Notes under the pieces: model-generated
Database searches by the model: none
What the model was told of the DNA's origin: nothing
Seen by the model: the letters and a program-made list of their open reading frames with translations, nothing else
Assembly (NCBI GenBank): GCA_023091665.1
Contig: JALJCQ010000015.1
Location: forward strand, 1,736,001-1,800,000
DNA length: 64,000 nucleotides
Direction of reading: 5' to 3'
From: Pythium myriotylum
Taxonomy: Eukaryota > Oomycota > Peronosporomycetes > Pythiales > Pythiaceae
Program-made: the position numbers and the translations under genes
In this document: positions 36,533 through 46,118 of the stretch, piece by piece
Layout: every line of letters starts with the position of its first letter
How positions within the stretch are numbered: the first letter of the stretch is position 1

Positions 36533-36833
36533 TAACGGTCCACGACCGTACACAGCACCTGCGCTTGAGGAAGCGTGAGCAGCCGCTCCGAGTCAACCCC
36601 TGTCGACGAGCGCCGAGGACTTGGCAAAAATCGAACCGATTGTATTCAGATTATTCCCCTGGGGAATAATCCCCCCTATACCTGATATCCATGGTATCTA
36701 ATACCCAGGGATATCACCTACTGAATCTAATAAAAGAGAGTCACTACTTAGGGTAACTTTTCCCCTAAGTGCACCACACACGTTATGTACCTACACAACC
36801 TAACCTACTTGTGTAATCTTGTACCCAGTTACA
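36533..36833 (-). repeat. 5' LTR of the gypsy element
   Basis: 301 bp on the minus strand, beginning TGTAAC (36833) and ending GTTACA (36533), so the ends are 6-bp inverted repeats. It lies 39 bp upstream of the gag ATG. The bases after it (TTGGTACCACG on the minus strand) would be the primer-binding site, but I cannot match them to a specific tRNA. Only one copy is present in the window. Confidence 0.65.
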
Positions 36834-37516
36834 CTTCGGCTCCTTCACCCCGCACCGCGCCGTCGAAAGTCAGTACATACCCTTCGCTCCCCGTCTTAAC
36901 CCTTTCGTGGTTGCAATTTCTAAAATAGGAATAGTATCAGTATAATGAAGTCAAGTATGTTCTCTCCAGAAGGGAACAATTTGTTCACTTCTCGGTTTGT
37001 TGAACTTGCGGAGATATCTGATCTCACCAGAGGAAGAGTGCCGAAACTGACGGTTTCAAATCTCGCCCGCGCCAGAAGGGAACAATTTGTACCCTTCTGT
37101 ATCAGTTCTTCTATTGGGCGAAAACAGAAACTTCGCCAGGGAAATTGATCATTGGTCATAACACAGATACATTTCCGGCGCCTCTCGAAGTATTCAAGTT
37201 AAGTTCATGAAAGCAACGGTTTGCTTCGGAAACGATGCCATTTTCTTGATGTGCTGCGGGTGAGCATCCCAAAGAGTCCCACACTTCTGTGGGCTGCTTC
37301 CTCGAGCGCTCAGCAAGTTTTGAGCCATTATCTAATGAAGTGACGAGAAGATAATGGCTCATAATTTGTGCTGGTGATGACGTTCCCAGATGAAGATGGC
37401 AAGTGCGTCCAGTAGCGCGCCCGTACACAGCACCCCGACGTCGTAACGCAATGCAACCGTGTCAATGTTTGGTGATCTGTTCGGTGCCGACGCACTGGTC
37501 CGTTCGTGATCGATCA
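36834..37516. other. Gene-free, AT-richer stretch with two 25-bp palindromes
   Basis: No coding sequence recognised. Two imperfect palindromes built on AGAAGGGAACAATTTGT lie at 36968-36992 and 37074-37098, 106 bp apart. Confidence 0.5.
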
Positions 37517-37875
37517 TGTTGAAGATGATGCGCCTCGAACCCAGCGTCATCATTCCAGTTGAAGCTCGGCAGTTGAAGCTCGGCTGTAGAAGATTCTCCT
37601 GCAGAAGATTCTCCGTGGAAGATTCGACATGTGGAAGATTCGACATGTGGAAGATTCTCCGTCTGGTTCTGGTTTGAATCCAGTGCCACCCATCGACTTC
37701 GTTGAAGTATCCACGAAGTCAGTTTATGTTTGCATATGTTTACGATAGGTAGGACATACATTTGATTATGGTAGCGTAGGACACACACAGACGGCTTAGA
37801 GGTAGCAGCAGCGAACTAAGTCCCGATCAATTCACTTTGCATTTTGCATCCCACCAACCAAGCGACCTTCCAACA
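37517..37875 (+). repeat. 5' LTR of copia copy C
   Basis: 359 bp, TGTTG...CAACA. It carries the full five-motif GAAGATTC cluster and is followed by a primer-binding site and gag, so this is the best-preserved 5' end of the family here. Confidence 0.95.
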
Positions 37876-37887
37876 GGTTATGAGCCC
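37876..37887 (+). promoter_or_regulatory. Primer-binding site matching the initiator tRNA-Met anticodon arm
   Basis: GGTTATGAGCCC directly follows the LTR. Its complement GGGCTCATAACC is the anticodon stem-loop of eukaryotic initiator tRNA-Met, with the CAT anticodon in the middle. This resembles the internal (half-tRNA) priming known for Drosophila copia rather than 3'-CCA-end priming. The ATG inside it (37880) is also the best gag start. Confidence 0.75.
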
Positions 37888-38655
37888 AAGCCCAGCCGAC
37901 TCTGCCTCCACCGACTTCGCCTCCCCAGCCTTCGCCATGGATTCGACCACCCCAGCCCGCATCAACAAGTTCGACGGAACCAACTTCCACACCTGGAAGT
38001 TCAAGATGCAGACGGTGCTCGAAGAACGCGACGTCTGGGAAGTTGTCTGTGGAGAGGTCAAACTCGAGCAGTGCCAGACCGACGCGGACCGAGCCCTCTT
38101 CAAGAAGAAGTCTCGCAAGGCGCTCGCGATGATCTGTCTCGCGATGGAAGACTCGCAGCTCCCGCTGGTTCGGTCGGCGAGTGGTGCGCAAGATGCATGG
38201 TCAAGACTGGAAGAACACTTCGAGAAGAAGAGCCTTGCCAACAAGCTCTTTCTTCGTCGTCGTTTCTTCACGACCATGATGGAAGAAGGTGACGATGTGC
38301 TCACGCACATCAACAAGCTCAAGACCCTGGCGGAGCAACTCGACGCAGTGGGCGCTCCGGTCAGCGAAGACGACTTGGTGATCACGCTTCTCGGCAGTCT
38401 CAGCGAGTCGTACCAGTTCCTCATCACGGCGTTGGAGTCGCGTGTCGACGCGCTCACGTGGGAACTCGTGACGTCTCGGCTGCTCCATGAAGACATGAAG
38501 CGCAAGGAGCAAGGTGGCGACGGAGCCACGCTTGGTCAAGCGTTCATGACAAGTGACGCGAAGCCCAAGGGCCGTGCAGTCAAGAAGACTGGCACGTGCA
38601 ACTACTGCGGCAAGATCGGTCATTGGGCCGCGGAGTGCCACTCGCGTGTCAAGGA

Positions 38656-38695
<40 letters not shown>

Positions 38696-39618
38696 TCCGG
38701 CGGCAACGGCAACGGCAACGGAAACGGCAACCCTCGGCAACGGTTCCAGCGAGCGAACCTTGCGCGAGATGAAGACCCCGGCGAGTACCTGTTCTCGGTC
38801 GGGAAGACCCAAGGCAAGTCAAGTCAATCCACGGCGTGGTTGGTCGACTCGGGTGCGACTCAGCACATGTCGCGAACCAAGCAGTTCATGATGAACTACA
38901 AGAAGATCGACCCAGTCGACGTGCATCTGGCCGATGATGGCACGGTCCAAGCGGTTGGCGTGGGAGACATTCTCATGTCGATGAAGACTCCAAGCGGTGT
39001 CAAGAAGGGTTTGCTCACCAACGTGTGGCATATCCCCAAGCTCAGCCGCAACCTGTTCTCGGTCGGAAGATTCACGGAGGACGTTGCTCCCGTGACGTTC
39101 GACAAGGATGGTTGCTTCGTCGTTCTCAAGGGCGCCAAGCGGACCATCGGCACTCGTATCGGCAAGGGTCTGTTCAAGCTCAACATGTCTCCAGTGTCGA
39201 TTGAAGCAGCCCACGCCGTCAGTACAAGACGAGGTCGCGCCATGTCCAAGTCGTACCTGTGGCACCTCCGACTCGGTCACATCGGCTTCAGCGGACTCGA
39301 AGCCATCGTCAAGAAGGACCTCGCCGACGGACTCGATATCGGGTCTGTGCAGGAGTGGGAGGTCTGTGAAGGCTGTGCACTCGGCAAGCTGACTCGCGTC
39401 AAGTTCCAGTCAGGCACGACCAAGCGGTCTGCGAATCTGCTTGACGTCGTGTACAGCGATGTGGCCGTCCCCATGAAGACTCCGACTTTCGGCGGCATGA
39501 AGTACTTCGCCACCTTCACCGACGACAAGTCTCGACTGTGCAAGTTGTACCTCATGCGATCCAAGGACGAAGTCTACGTACGACAAGTTCGTCGAGTACG
39601 TCAACTGGGCCGAGAACC
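37880..39618 (+). pseudogene. Copia copy C: gag, protease, integrase N-terminus, then broken
   Basis: From the ATG in the primer-binding site the frame encodes a gag with the typical FDGTNFHTWKFKM opening and a CX2CX4HX4C zinc knuckle (residues 240-253). An Asn/Gly repeat follows, then a protease (VDSGATQH, near residue 322), the GAG-pre-integrase module and the start of the integrase core. A 4-bp duplication GTAC near 39577 shifts the frame. The sequence then runs 38 bp more and is cut at 39618 by an LTR in the opposite orientation. RT and RNase H are absent. Confidence 0.9.
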
Positions 39619-39948
39619 TGTTGAAAGGTCGCTTGGTTGGTGGGATGCAAAATGCAAAGTGAATTGATCGGGACTTAGTTCGCTGCTGCTACCTCTAAGC
39701 CGTCTGTGTGTGTCCTACGCTACCGTAATCAAATGTATGTCCTATCTACCGTAAACATATGCAAACATAAACTGACTTCGTGGCTTCTTCAACGAAGTCG
39801 ATGGGTGGCACTGGATTCAAACCAGAACCAGACGGAGAATCTTCCACATGTCGAATCTTCCACATGTCGAATCTTCCACGGAGAATCTTCTACAGCCGAG
39901 CTTCAACTGGAATGATGACGCTGGGTTCGAGGCGCATCATCTTCAACA
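39619..39948 (-). repeat. 3' LTR of inverted copia copy D (330 bp)
   Basis: Shortened by about 29 bp: one copy each of two internal short repeats (the GTTGAAGCTCGG motif and one GAAGATTC block) is missing. It shares this deletion and the variants TTGAAAGG and TACCGTAATC with the LTR at 43917, which marks the two as sisters. Confidence 0.92.
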
Positions 39949-42900
39949 CTCCCCCTCGACTCGACTGCGTCTTAAACACCAAGCTTGGTGCGGAGCACGT
40001 CGAACTGGACGGTGGGGATCGGCTTGGTCATGATGTCGGCAAGCATGTCTTGGGTCGGGCAATACTGGAGACACACTTGACCGTCCTCGACCTTCTCACG
40101 AACGAAGTGGTAGCGAATGTCGATGTGCTTGGTGCGCTTGTGGAACTCGGGGTTCTTGGCCAACGCGATCGCACCTTGGTTGTCTTCGTACACCGTGAGC
40201 GCTTGGTCGCTTGCAACTTCGCCGAGTTCGCACAGGAACGCCTTGAGCCACACGGCTTCTTGGATCGCTTCCGATAGAGCCATGTACTCTGCTTCGGTCG
40301 AGGAGAGGGTGACAGTTCGCTGCTTCTTGCTGCGCCAGCTGGTGCATCCGCCGTTGAGCATGAACACGTAGCCGCTGGTGCTTCGACGTGACTCGATGTC
40401 GCCAGCCCAGTCGGCGTCGGAGTAGCCGACCAGTCTTCCGTCGTTCGATGCCGAGACCTGCAGGCCGTACGTCGGAGTCGCTTGCAGATATCGGTGCACG
40501 CGCTTGAGAGCTTGCCAGTGTGTTGGACACGGGTCCGCGGCGAACTGGCTGAGTGTGCCGACTGCCGCTGCGAGGTCTGGTCGAGTGCCGACCATGAGGT
40601 ACATGAGTGCGCCGACTGCACATCGGTACGGCACGTTCTTCATGGTGTCTTCGTGCTTGCAACCACCTTCACACATGGCCTTGGTCAGCTTGAGTCCGGG
40701 GTCTTGAGGAGTCCTCACTGGTTTGCAGTCTTGCATGCCGAACTTGGTCAGGATCGACTGCAGGAACTTGGTCTGCCGCATGGTCACGTCGCCGGACTTG
40801 GGGTCTTGATCAACTTCCATGCCGAGGCAGTACTTGAGTTCGCCGAGGTCGGACATCTCGAAGCGTTCGCTGAGTGCACGCTTGGTCGCCGTGAGCAACT
40901 CCATGCTATTGCAGGCGAGGATGAGGTCGTCGACGTAGATCACGACGAAGATCATCGCTGAGCCGCTCCGCTTGACGTACACGCAGGTCCATCTCGCACT
41001 TGGTGAAGCCGACCTTGCGCATGAAGGCGTCGATGGTCTGGTTCCACTTGCGTGGCGACTGCTTGAGACCGTAGAGCGAGCGCTTGAGCTTGCACACGTA
41101 GTCCGGGTGACGCTGGTCGACGAAGCCTTCGGGCTGCTTCATGTAGATTTCTTCGTCGAGGTTGCCGTTCAGGAACGCCGTCTTGACATCCATCTGATGG
41201 ATCATGAGCTTGTGTCGAGCGGCGATGCTGAGGATGGTGCGGATCGACGTGAACTTGGCGACGGGTGCGAATGTCTCTTCGAAGTCGATGCCGTATTTCT
41301 GCAGGAAACCCCTGGCAACGAGTCGAGCCTTGTACCGTTCGACGAGTCCTTCGGCGGTTTCCTTGACCTTGAACACCCACTTGCTGGTGATGGCCTTGCG
41401 TCCGGCTGGCAAAGGGACTAGGTCCCAGGTTTCGTTCTTCTTGAGCGACTCGAGCTCGGAGTCGCAGGCTTCCTTCCAGTTGCTGGCGTCGTCGGATTCC
41501 ATCGCCGACTTGAACGATGTCGGCAACTCTCCCCCTGAATTCACGACGAGGGCAAACTCTTCGAGATCGTGATCTTGATCTTCTCCCCCTTGTTCTTGCA
41601 CGTCTTCGCCTTCTTCGTCTTCATCTTCTACGCCTTCCTCTTCGATCGACGTGAGCAGTGCAGACAGATCTTCGAGCGATGTCCTTGGACCTTGCGTGGG
41701 TGGTGGAGTCGCACCACTTGTGCGACCAACACGTCCGTAGCGCTTCTCAACTGGCGGTTCAGCCAGGTTCTCGAGCGAGTGCGTGCGAGAGTGGCGCTTG
41801 GACCCTGGTGCGTAGTCGACATTCGGCTGCTGGGCCGATGCTGGTGCTGCTGGACGCTGCGACCGCTGGCCCTGTTGCCACTCCGGTCGCTCGTAGCTGC
41901 GCTGACTTGGTGCTGGTGAGGCTGGCTGCTCACCCATGTCTTCATCATCTTGGTTGTCGGTTGCTTCATCTTGATCTTCATCATCTTCATCGTCGCGGAA
42001 CTCGACGGACTTGCTCCAGGGTTCTTCGCGCTTGCCATCGTCGAATGTGTCTTCCATGAACTGCGCGTCTCGACTGATGACGATCCGGCCGGTTGCGATT
42101 TCTTCAAACCGATACGCCTTCTCGTGGTCCGAGTAGCCGAGGAACCGACACAAGATGGCTCGGGCGTCGAACTTCGACCGCTTCTCCTTCGGCACGTGGA
42201 CGTACGCATGGCAGCCGAACACCTTGAAGTTGGCGAGCAAGGGCTTCTTCCTGTACCATTCTTCGTACGGGGACTTGTACAAGTCTTGAGCGCGGGTCGG
42301 AAGTCGGTTGCGAACTTCGACTGCAGTCATGACGGCTTCGCCCCAGTACTCGTCGGACAAGTTGGCATGGTGGAGCTTGCAACGACCACACTCACCGATG
42401 GTTCGGTTCATGCGCTCCGCCACACCGTTCAACTGAGGCGTGTATGGCGGCGTGACGTCGTGCTCGATGCCACGCTTGCGGCAGAACTTGGCAAGTTTGG
42501 CCGACTGGCACTCGCCGCCGCCGTCGGTTCGAAGCACCTTGACTCGACGACCGGTTTGGTTCTCGGCCCAGTTGACGAACTCGACGAACTTGTCGTAGAC
42601 TTCGTCCTTGGACCGCATCAGGTACAACTTGCACAGTCGAGACTTGTCGTCGGTGAACGTGGCGAAGTACTTCATGCCGCCGAAAGTCGGAGTCTTCATG
42701 GGGCCGGCCACATCGCTGTACACGACGTCAAGCAGATTCGCAGACCGCTTGGTCGTGCCCGACTGGAACTTGACGCGAGTCAGCTTGCCGAGTGCACAGC
42801 CTTCACAGACCTCCCACTCCTGCACAGACCCGATATCGAGTCCGTCGGCGAGGTCCTTCTTGACGATGGCTTCGAGTCCGCTGAAGCCGATGTGACCGAG

Positions 42901-43409
42901 TCGGAGGTGCCACAGGTACGACTTGGACATGGCGCGACCTCGTCTTGTACTGACGGCGTGGGCTGCTTCAATCGACACTGGAGACATGTTGAGCTTGAAC
43001 AGACCCTTGCCGATACGAGTGCCGATGGTCCGCTTGGCGCCCTTGAGAACGACGAAGCAACCGTCCTTGTCGAACGTCACGGGAGCAACGTCCTCCGTGA
43101 ATCTTCCGACCGAGAACAGGTTGCGGCTGAGCTTGGGGATATGCCACACGTTGGTGAGCAAACCCTTCTTGACACCGCTTGGAGTCTTCATCGACATGAG
43201 AATGTCTCCCACGCCAACCGCTTGGACTGTGCCATCATCGGCCAGATGCACGTCGACTGGGTCGATCTTCCTGTAGTTCATCATGAACTGCTTGGTTCGC
43301 GACATGTGCTGAGTCGCACCCGAGTCGACCAACCACGCCGTGGATTGACTCGACTTGCCTTGGGTCTTCCCGACCGAGAACGGGCACTCGCCGGGGTCTT
43401 CATCTCGCG
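39949..43409 (-). pseudogene. Copia copy D: protease to RNase H, frameshifted and 5'-truncated
   Basis: Minus strand. Protease and pre-integrase sit at 43330-42780, the integrase core with Cys in GGGECQ near 42510, and the acidic linker at 42000-41570. RT begins near 41400, with a 2-bp deletion near 40986 that breaks the frame just before the YVDD segment. RT end and RNase H continue at 40985-39972, with a stop right after TKLGV. The 5' end is lost at 43409, where the sequence turns into the inverted fragment E. It is not functional. Confidence 0.9.
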
Positions 43410-43432
43410 CAAGGCATCGCGAGATGGAAGAC
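43396..43432. other. Fold-back inversion junction between copies D and E
   Basis: GTCTTCATCTCGCG (43396-43409) pairs with CGCGAGAT-G-GAAGAC (43418-43432) with one bulged G, around an 8-nt loop. The left arm is minus-strand gag sequence; the right arm runs into plus-strand RNase H sequence. Confidence 0.85.
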
Positions 43433-43893
43433 TGGTCGGCTACTCCGACGCCGACTGGGCTGGCGACATCGAGTCACGCCGAAGCACCAGCGGCTACGTG
43501 TTCATGCTCAACGGCGAATGCACCAGCTGGCGCAGCAAGAAGCAGCGAACTGTCACCCTCTCCTCGACCGAAGCAGAGTACATGGCTCTATCGGAAGCGA
43601 TCCAAGAAGCCGTGTGGCTCAAGGCGTTCCTGTGCGAACTCGGCGAAGTTGCAAGCGACCAAGCGCTCACGGTGTACGAAGACAACCAAGGTGCGATCGC
43701 GTTGGCCAAGAACCCCGAGTTCCACAAGCGCACCAAGCACATCGACATTCGCTACCACTTCGTTCGTGAGAAGGTCGAGGACGGTCAAGTGTGTCTCCAG
43801 TATTGCCCGACCCAAGACATGCTTGCCGACATCATGACCAAGCCGATCCCCACCGTCCAGTTCGACGTGCTCCGCACCAAGCTTGGTGTTTAA
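43433..43893 (+). pseudogene. Copia fragment E: RNase H end
   Basis: Plus-strand RNase H block ([37 protein letters not shown]) with stop TAA at 43891-43893, at the same place as in copy D. It is an inverted near-duplicate of the end of D (39972-40440). A spurious 647-codon frame crosses the junction from antisense D sequence and should not be taken as a protein. Confidence 0.88.
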
Positions 43894-43916
43894 GACGCAG
43901 TCGAGTCGAGGGGGAG

Positions 43917-44247
43917 TGTTGAAGATGATGCGCCTCGAACCCAGCGTCATCATTCCAGTTGAAGCTCGGCTGTAGAAGATTCTCCGTGGAAGATTCGACA
44001 TGTGGAAGATTCGACATGTGGAAGATTCTCCGTCTGGTTCTGGTTTGAATCCAGTGCCACCCATCGACTTCGTTGAAGGATCCACGAAGTCAGTTTATGT
44101 TTGCATATGTTTACGGTAGATAGGACATGCATCTGATTACGGTAGCGTAGGACACACACAGACGGCTTAGAGGTAGCAGCAGCGAACTAAGTCCCGATCA
44201 ATTCACTTTGCATTTTTGCATCCCACCAACCAAGCGACCTTTCAACA
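43917..44247 (+). repeat. LTR of fragment E (331 bp)
   Basis: Sister of the LTR at 39619 in opposite orientation, with the same internal deletion. It abuts minus-strand gag sequence of copy F without any target duplication. Confidence 0.92.
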
Positions 44248-45064
44248 CGCTGGAGTTGCCGTTGCTGTTGCCGCCGGAGTTGCCGTTGTCCTTGACACGC
44301 GAGTGGCACTCCGCGGCCCAATGACCGATCTTGCCGCAGTAGTTGCACGTGCCAGTCTTCTTGACTGCACGGCCCTCGGGCTTCGCGTCACTTGTCATGG
44401 ACGCTTGACCAAGCGTGGCTCCGTCGCCACCTTGCTCCTTGCGCTTCATGTCTTCATGGAGCAGCCGAGACGTCACGAGTTCCCACGTGAGCGCGTCGAC
44501 ACGCGACTCCAACGCCGTGATGAGGAACTGGTACGACTCGCTGAGACTGCCGAGAAGCGTGATCACCAAGTCGTCTTCGCTGACCGGAGCGCCCACTGCG
44601 TCGAGTTGCTCCGCCAGGGTCTTGAGCTTGTTGATGTGCGTGAGCACATCGTCACCTTCTTCCATCATGGTCGTGAAGAAACGACGACGAAGAAAGAGCT
44701 TGTTGGCAAGGCTCTTCTTCTCGAAGTGTTCTTCCAGTCTTGACCATGCATCTTGCGCACCACTCGCCGACCGAACCAGCGGGAGCTGCGAGTCTTCCAT
44801 CGCGAGACAGATCATCGCGAGCGCCTTGCGAGACTTCTTCTTGAAGAGGGCTCGGTCCGCGTCGGTCTGGCACTGCTCGAGTTTGACCTCTCCACAGACA
44901 ACTTCCCAGACGTCGCGTTCTTCGAGCACCGTCTGCATCTTGAACTTCCATGTGTGGAAGTTGGTTCCGTCGAACTTGTTGATGCGGGCTGGGGTGGTCG
45001 AATCCATGGCGAAGGCTGGGGAGGCGAAGTCGGTGGAGGCAGAGTCGGCTGGGCTTGGGCTCAT
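44248..45064 (-). pseudogene. Copia copy F: gag fragment
   Basis: Minus-strand gag starting at the ATG in the primer-binding site (45064) and running through the zinc knuckle CNYCGKIGHWAAEC. The Asn/Gly tract is shorter than in copy C and contains Ser changes. It is cut at 44248 by the LTR of fragment E. Confidence 0.9.
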
Positions 45065-45068
45065 AACC
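45057..45068 (-). promoter_or_regulatory. Primer-binding site of copy F
   Basis: The same 12 bases GGTTATGAGCCC as in copy C, on the minus strand immediately inside the LTR. This independent copy supports the site being maintained. Confidence 0.72.
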
Positions 45069-45427
45069 TGTTGGAAGGTCGCTTGGTTGGTGGGATGCAA
45101 AATGCAAAGTGAATTGATCGGGACTTAGTTCGCTGCTGCTACCTCTAAGCCGTCTGTGTGTGTCCTACGCTACCATAATCAAATGTATGTCCTACCTATC
45201 GTAAACATATGCAAACATAAACTGACTTCGTGGATACTTCAACGAAGTCGATGGGTGGCACTGGATTCAAACCAGAACCAGACGGAGAATCTTCCACATG
45301 TCGAATCTTCCACATGTCGAATCTTCCACGGAGAATCTTCTGCAGGAGAATCTTCTACAGCCGAGCTTCAACTGCCGAGCTTCAACTGGAATGATGACGC
45401 TGGGTTCGAGGCGCATCGTCTTCAACA
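45069..45427 (-). repeat. 5' LTR of copia copy F
   Basis: 359 bp on the minus strand, full-length type. Its outer end touches a scrap of RT sequence at 45428. The flanks of the whole inverted complex (GATCA left of 37517, AGGAC right of 45427) do not match, so it is not one simple insertion. Confidence 0.93.
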
Positions 45428-45573
45428 AGGACCCCTCAAGACCCCGGACCCAAGCTGACCAAGGCCATGTGCGAAGGTGGTTGCAAGCACGAAGACACCA
45501 TGAAGAATGTGCCGACCGAAGTGCAGTCGGTGCACTGATGTACCTCATAGTCGGCACTCGACCAGACCTCGTG
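45428..45573 (+). pseudogene. Copia RT scrap G
   Basis: About 146 bp matching the RT region (TPQDPGLKL...GGCKHED...TRPDL zone) with several substitutions, a 2-bp deletion near 45514 and a stop. It is more diverged than the other copies, so probably older. Confidence 0.85.
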
Positions 45574-45819
45574 TTGAAGCTGGTCATTTCCTCTATTACC
45601 CAGCTTCTGAAGAACCGCTAAAGGGTACACAACGTGAGGAGCTAGCCGGGTGAGCATTCTATCTCACTTGCGCTAGTCATCTTTGGATATCTGCGTGGAG
45701 AAAGCTTGCCCACCTTCTGCGATCGCTTTTGCCTGCTATTGAAACCGGGTTAGTCTGTCGTGACTGAACCGGAATCGCAGCAGCAGCAGAGCGTGAGTAG
45801 CTAAGTTTGGCAAGTGTTT

Positions 45820-45859
45820 CCCGGCTCCTAGCGCTACCCCTTCGCTAGTTGGAGCCGGG
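45820..45859. repeat. Imperfect hairpin
   Basis: CCCGGCTCC (45820-45828) pairs with GGAGCCGGG (45851-45859); TAGCG/CGCTA extends the stem inside with a 3-nt bulge. It lies just left of the Helitron remnant; no CTRR end follows it, so its identity is open. Confidence 0.6.
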
Positions 45860-45869
45860 TGGATTGTCA

Positions 45870-46118
45870 AAAACGTACGACCGCTACATCACAATCCACA
45901 AGGCGCAAGGCCAAACAATTTCGTGCCTGGGTCTCTTTCTACCGAGACCTATCTTCGCTCACGGCCAACTGTATGTCGACCTCTCCAGGGTTTCCTCCCT
46001 GGCTAGAATCAAAATTGCAATCCAAGACCCAGTCAAAGAAGACGTAGACGGAACGTTTGTCAAGAACATCGTGTACAGAGAGGTAATTCAAGGCCATCTT
46101 GGTCCAAGTGAACCATAA
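45870..46118 (+). pseudogene. Helitron helicase C-terminal remnant
   Basis: The frame reads ITIHKAQGQT, then LFLPRPIFAHGQLYVDLSRV, ending with NIVYREV and a stop at 46118. This is the final Pif1-like helicase block of Helitron Rep/Hel proteins (canonical form: T.HK.QGQT...LPRPVFSHGQLYVALSRV). Rep and the rest of the helicase are absent. Confidence 0.75.

Larger units (their letters stand above)
31876..36833 (-). mobile_element. Decayed Ty3/gypsy retrotransposon, 3' end replaced by the LINE
   Basis: Minus-strand order: LTR, gag, protease, RT, RNase H, integrase, the Ty3/gypsy order. Frames change repeatedly (gag/protease, protease/RT, near 34130, after RNase H, twice in integrase), so it is inactive. 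The 3' LTR was not found; the LINE begins inside the C-terminal integrase zone near 31875. Confidence 0.88.

Noticed and set aside
37844..37879. Gag starting inside the LTR of copy C
   Set aside because: The first codon of that extension is TTG; the ATG at 37880 is the first true start.
41950..43893. A 647-codon plus-strand frame across copies D and E
   Set aside because: Its first part is antisense copia sequence and only the tail is true RNase H; the fusion is a by-product of the inversion.
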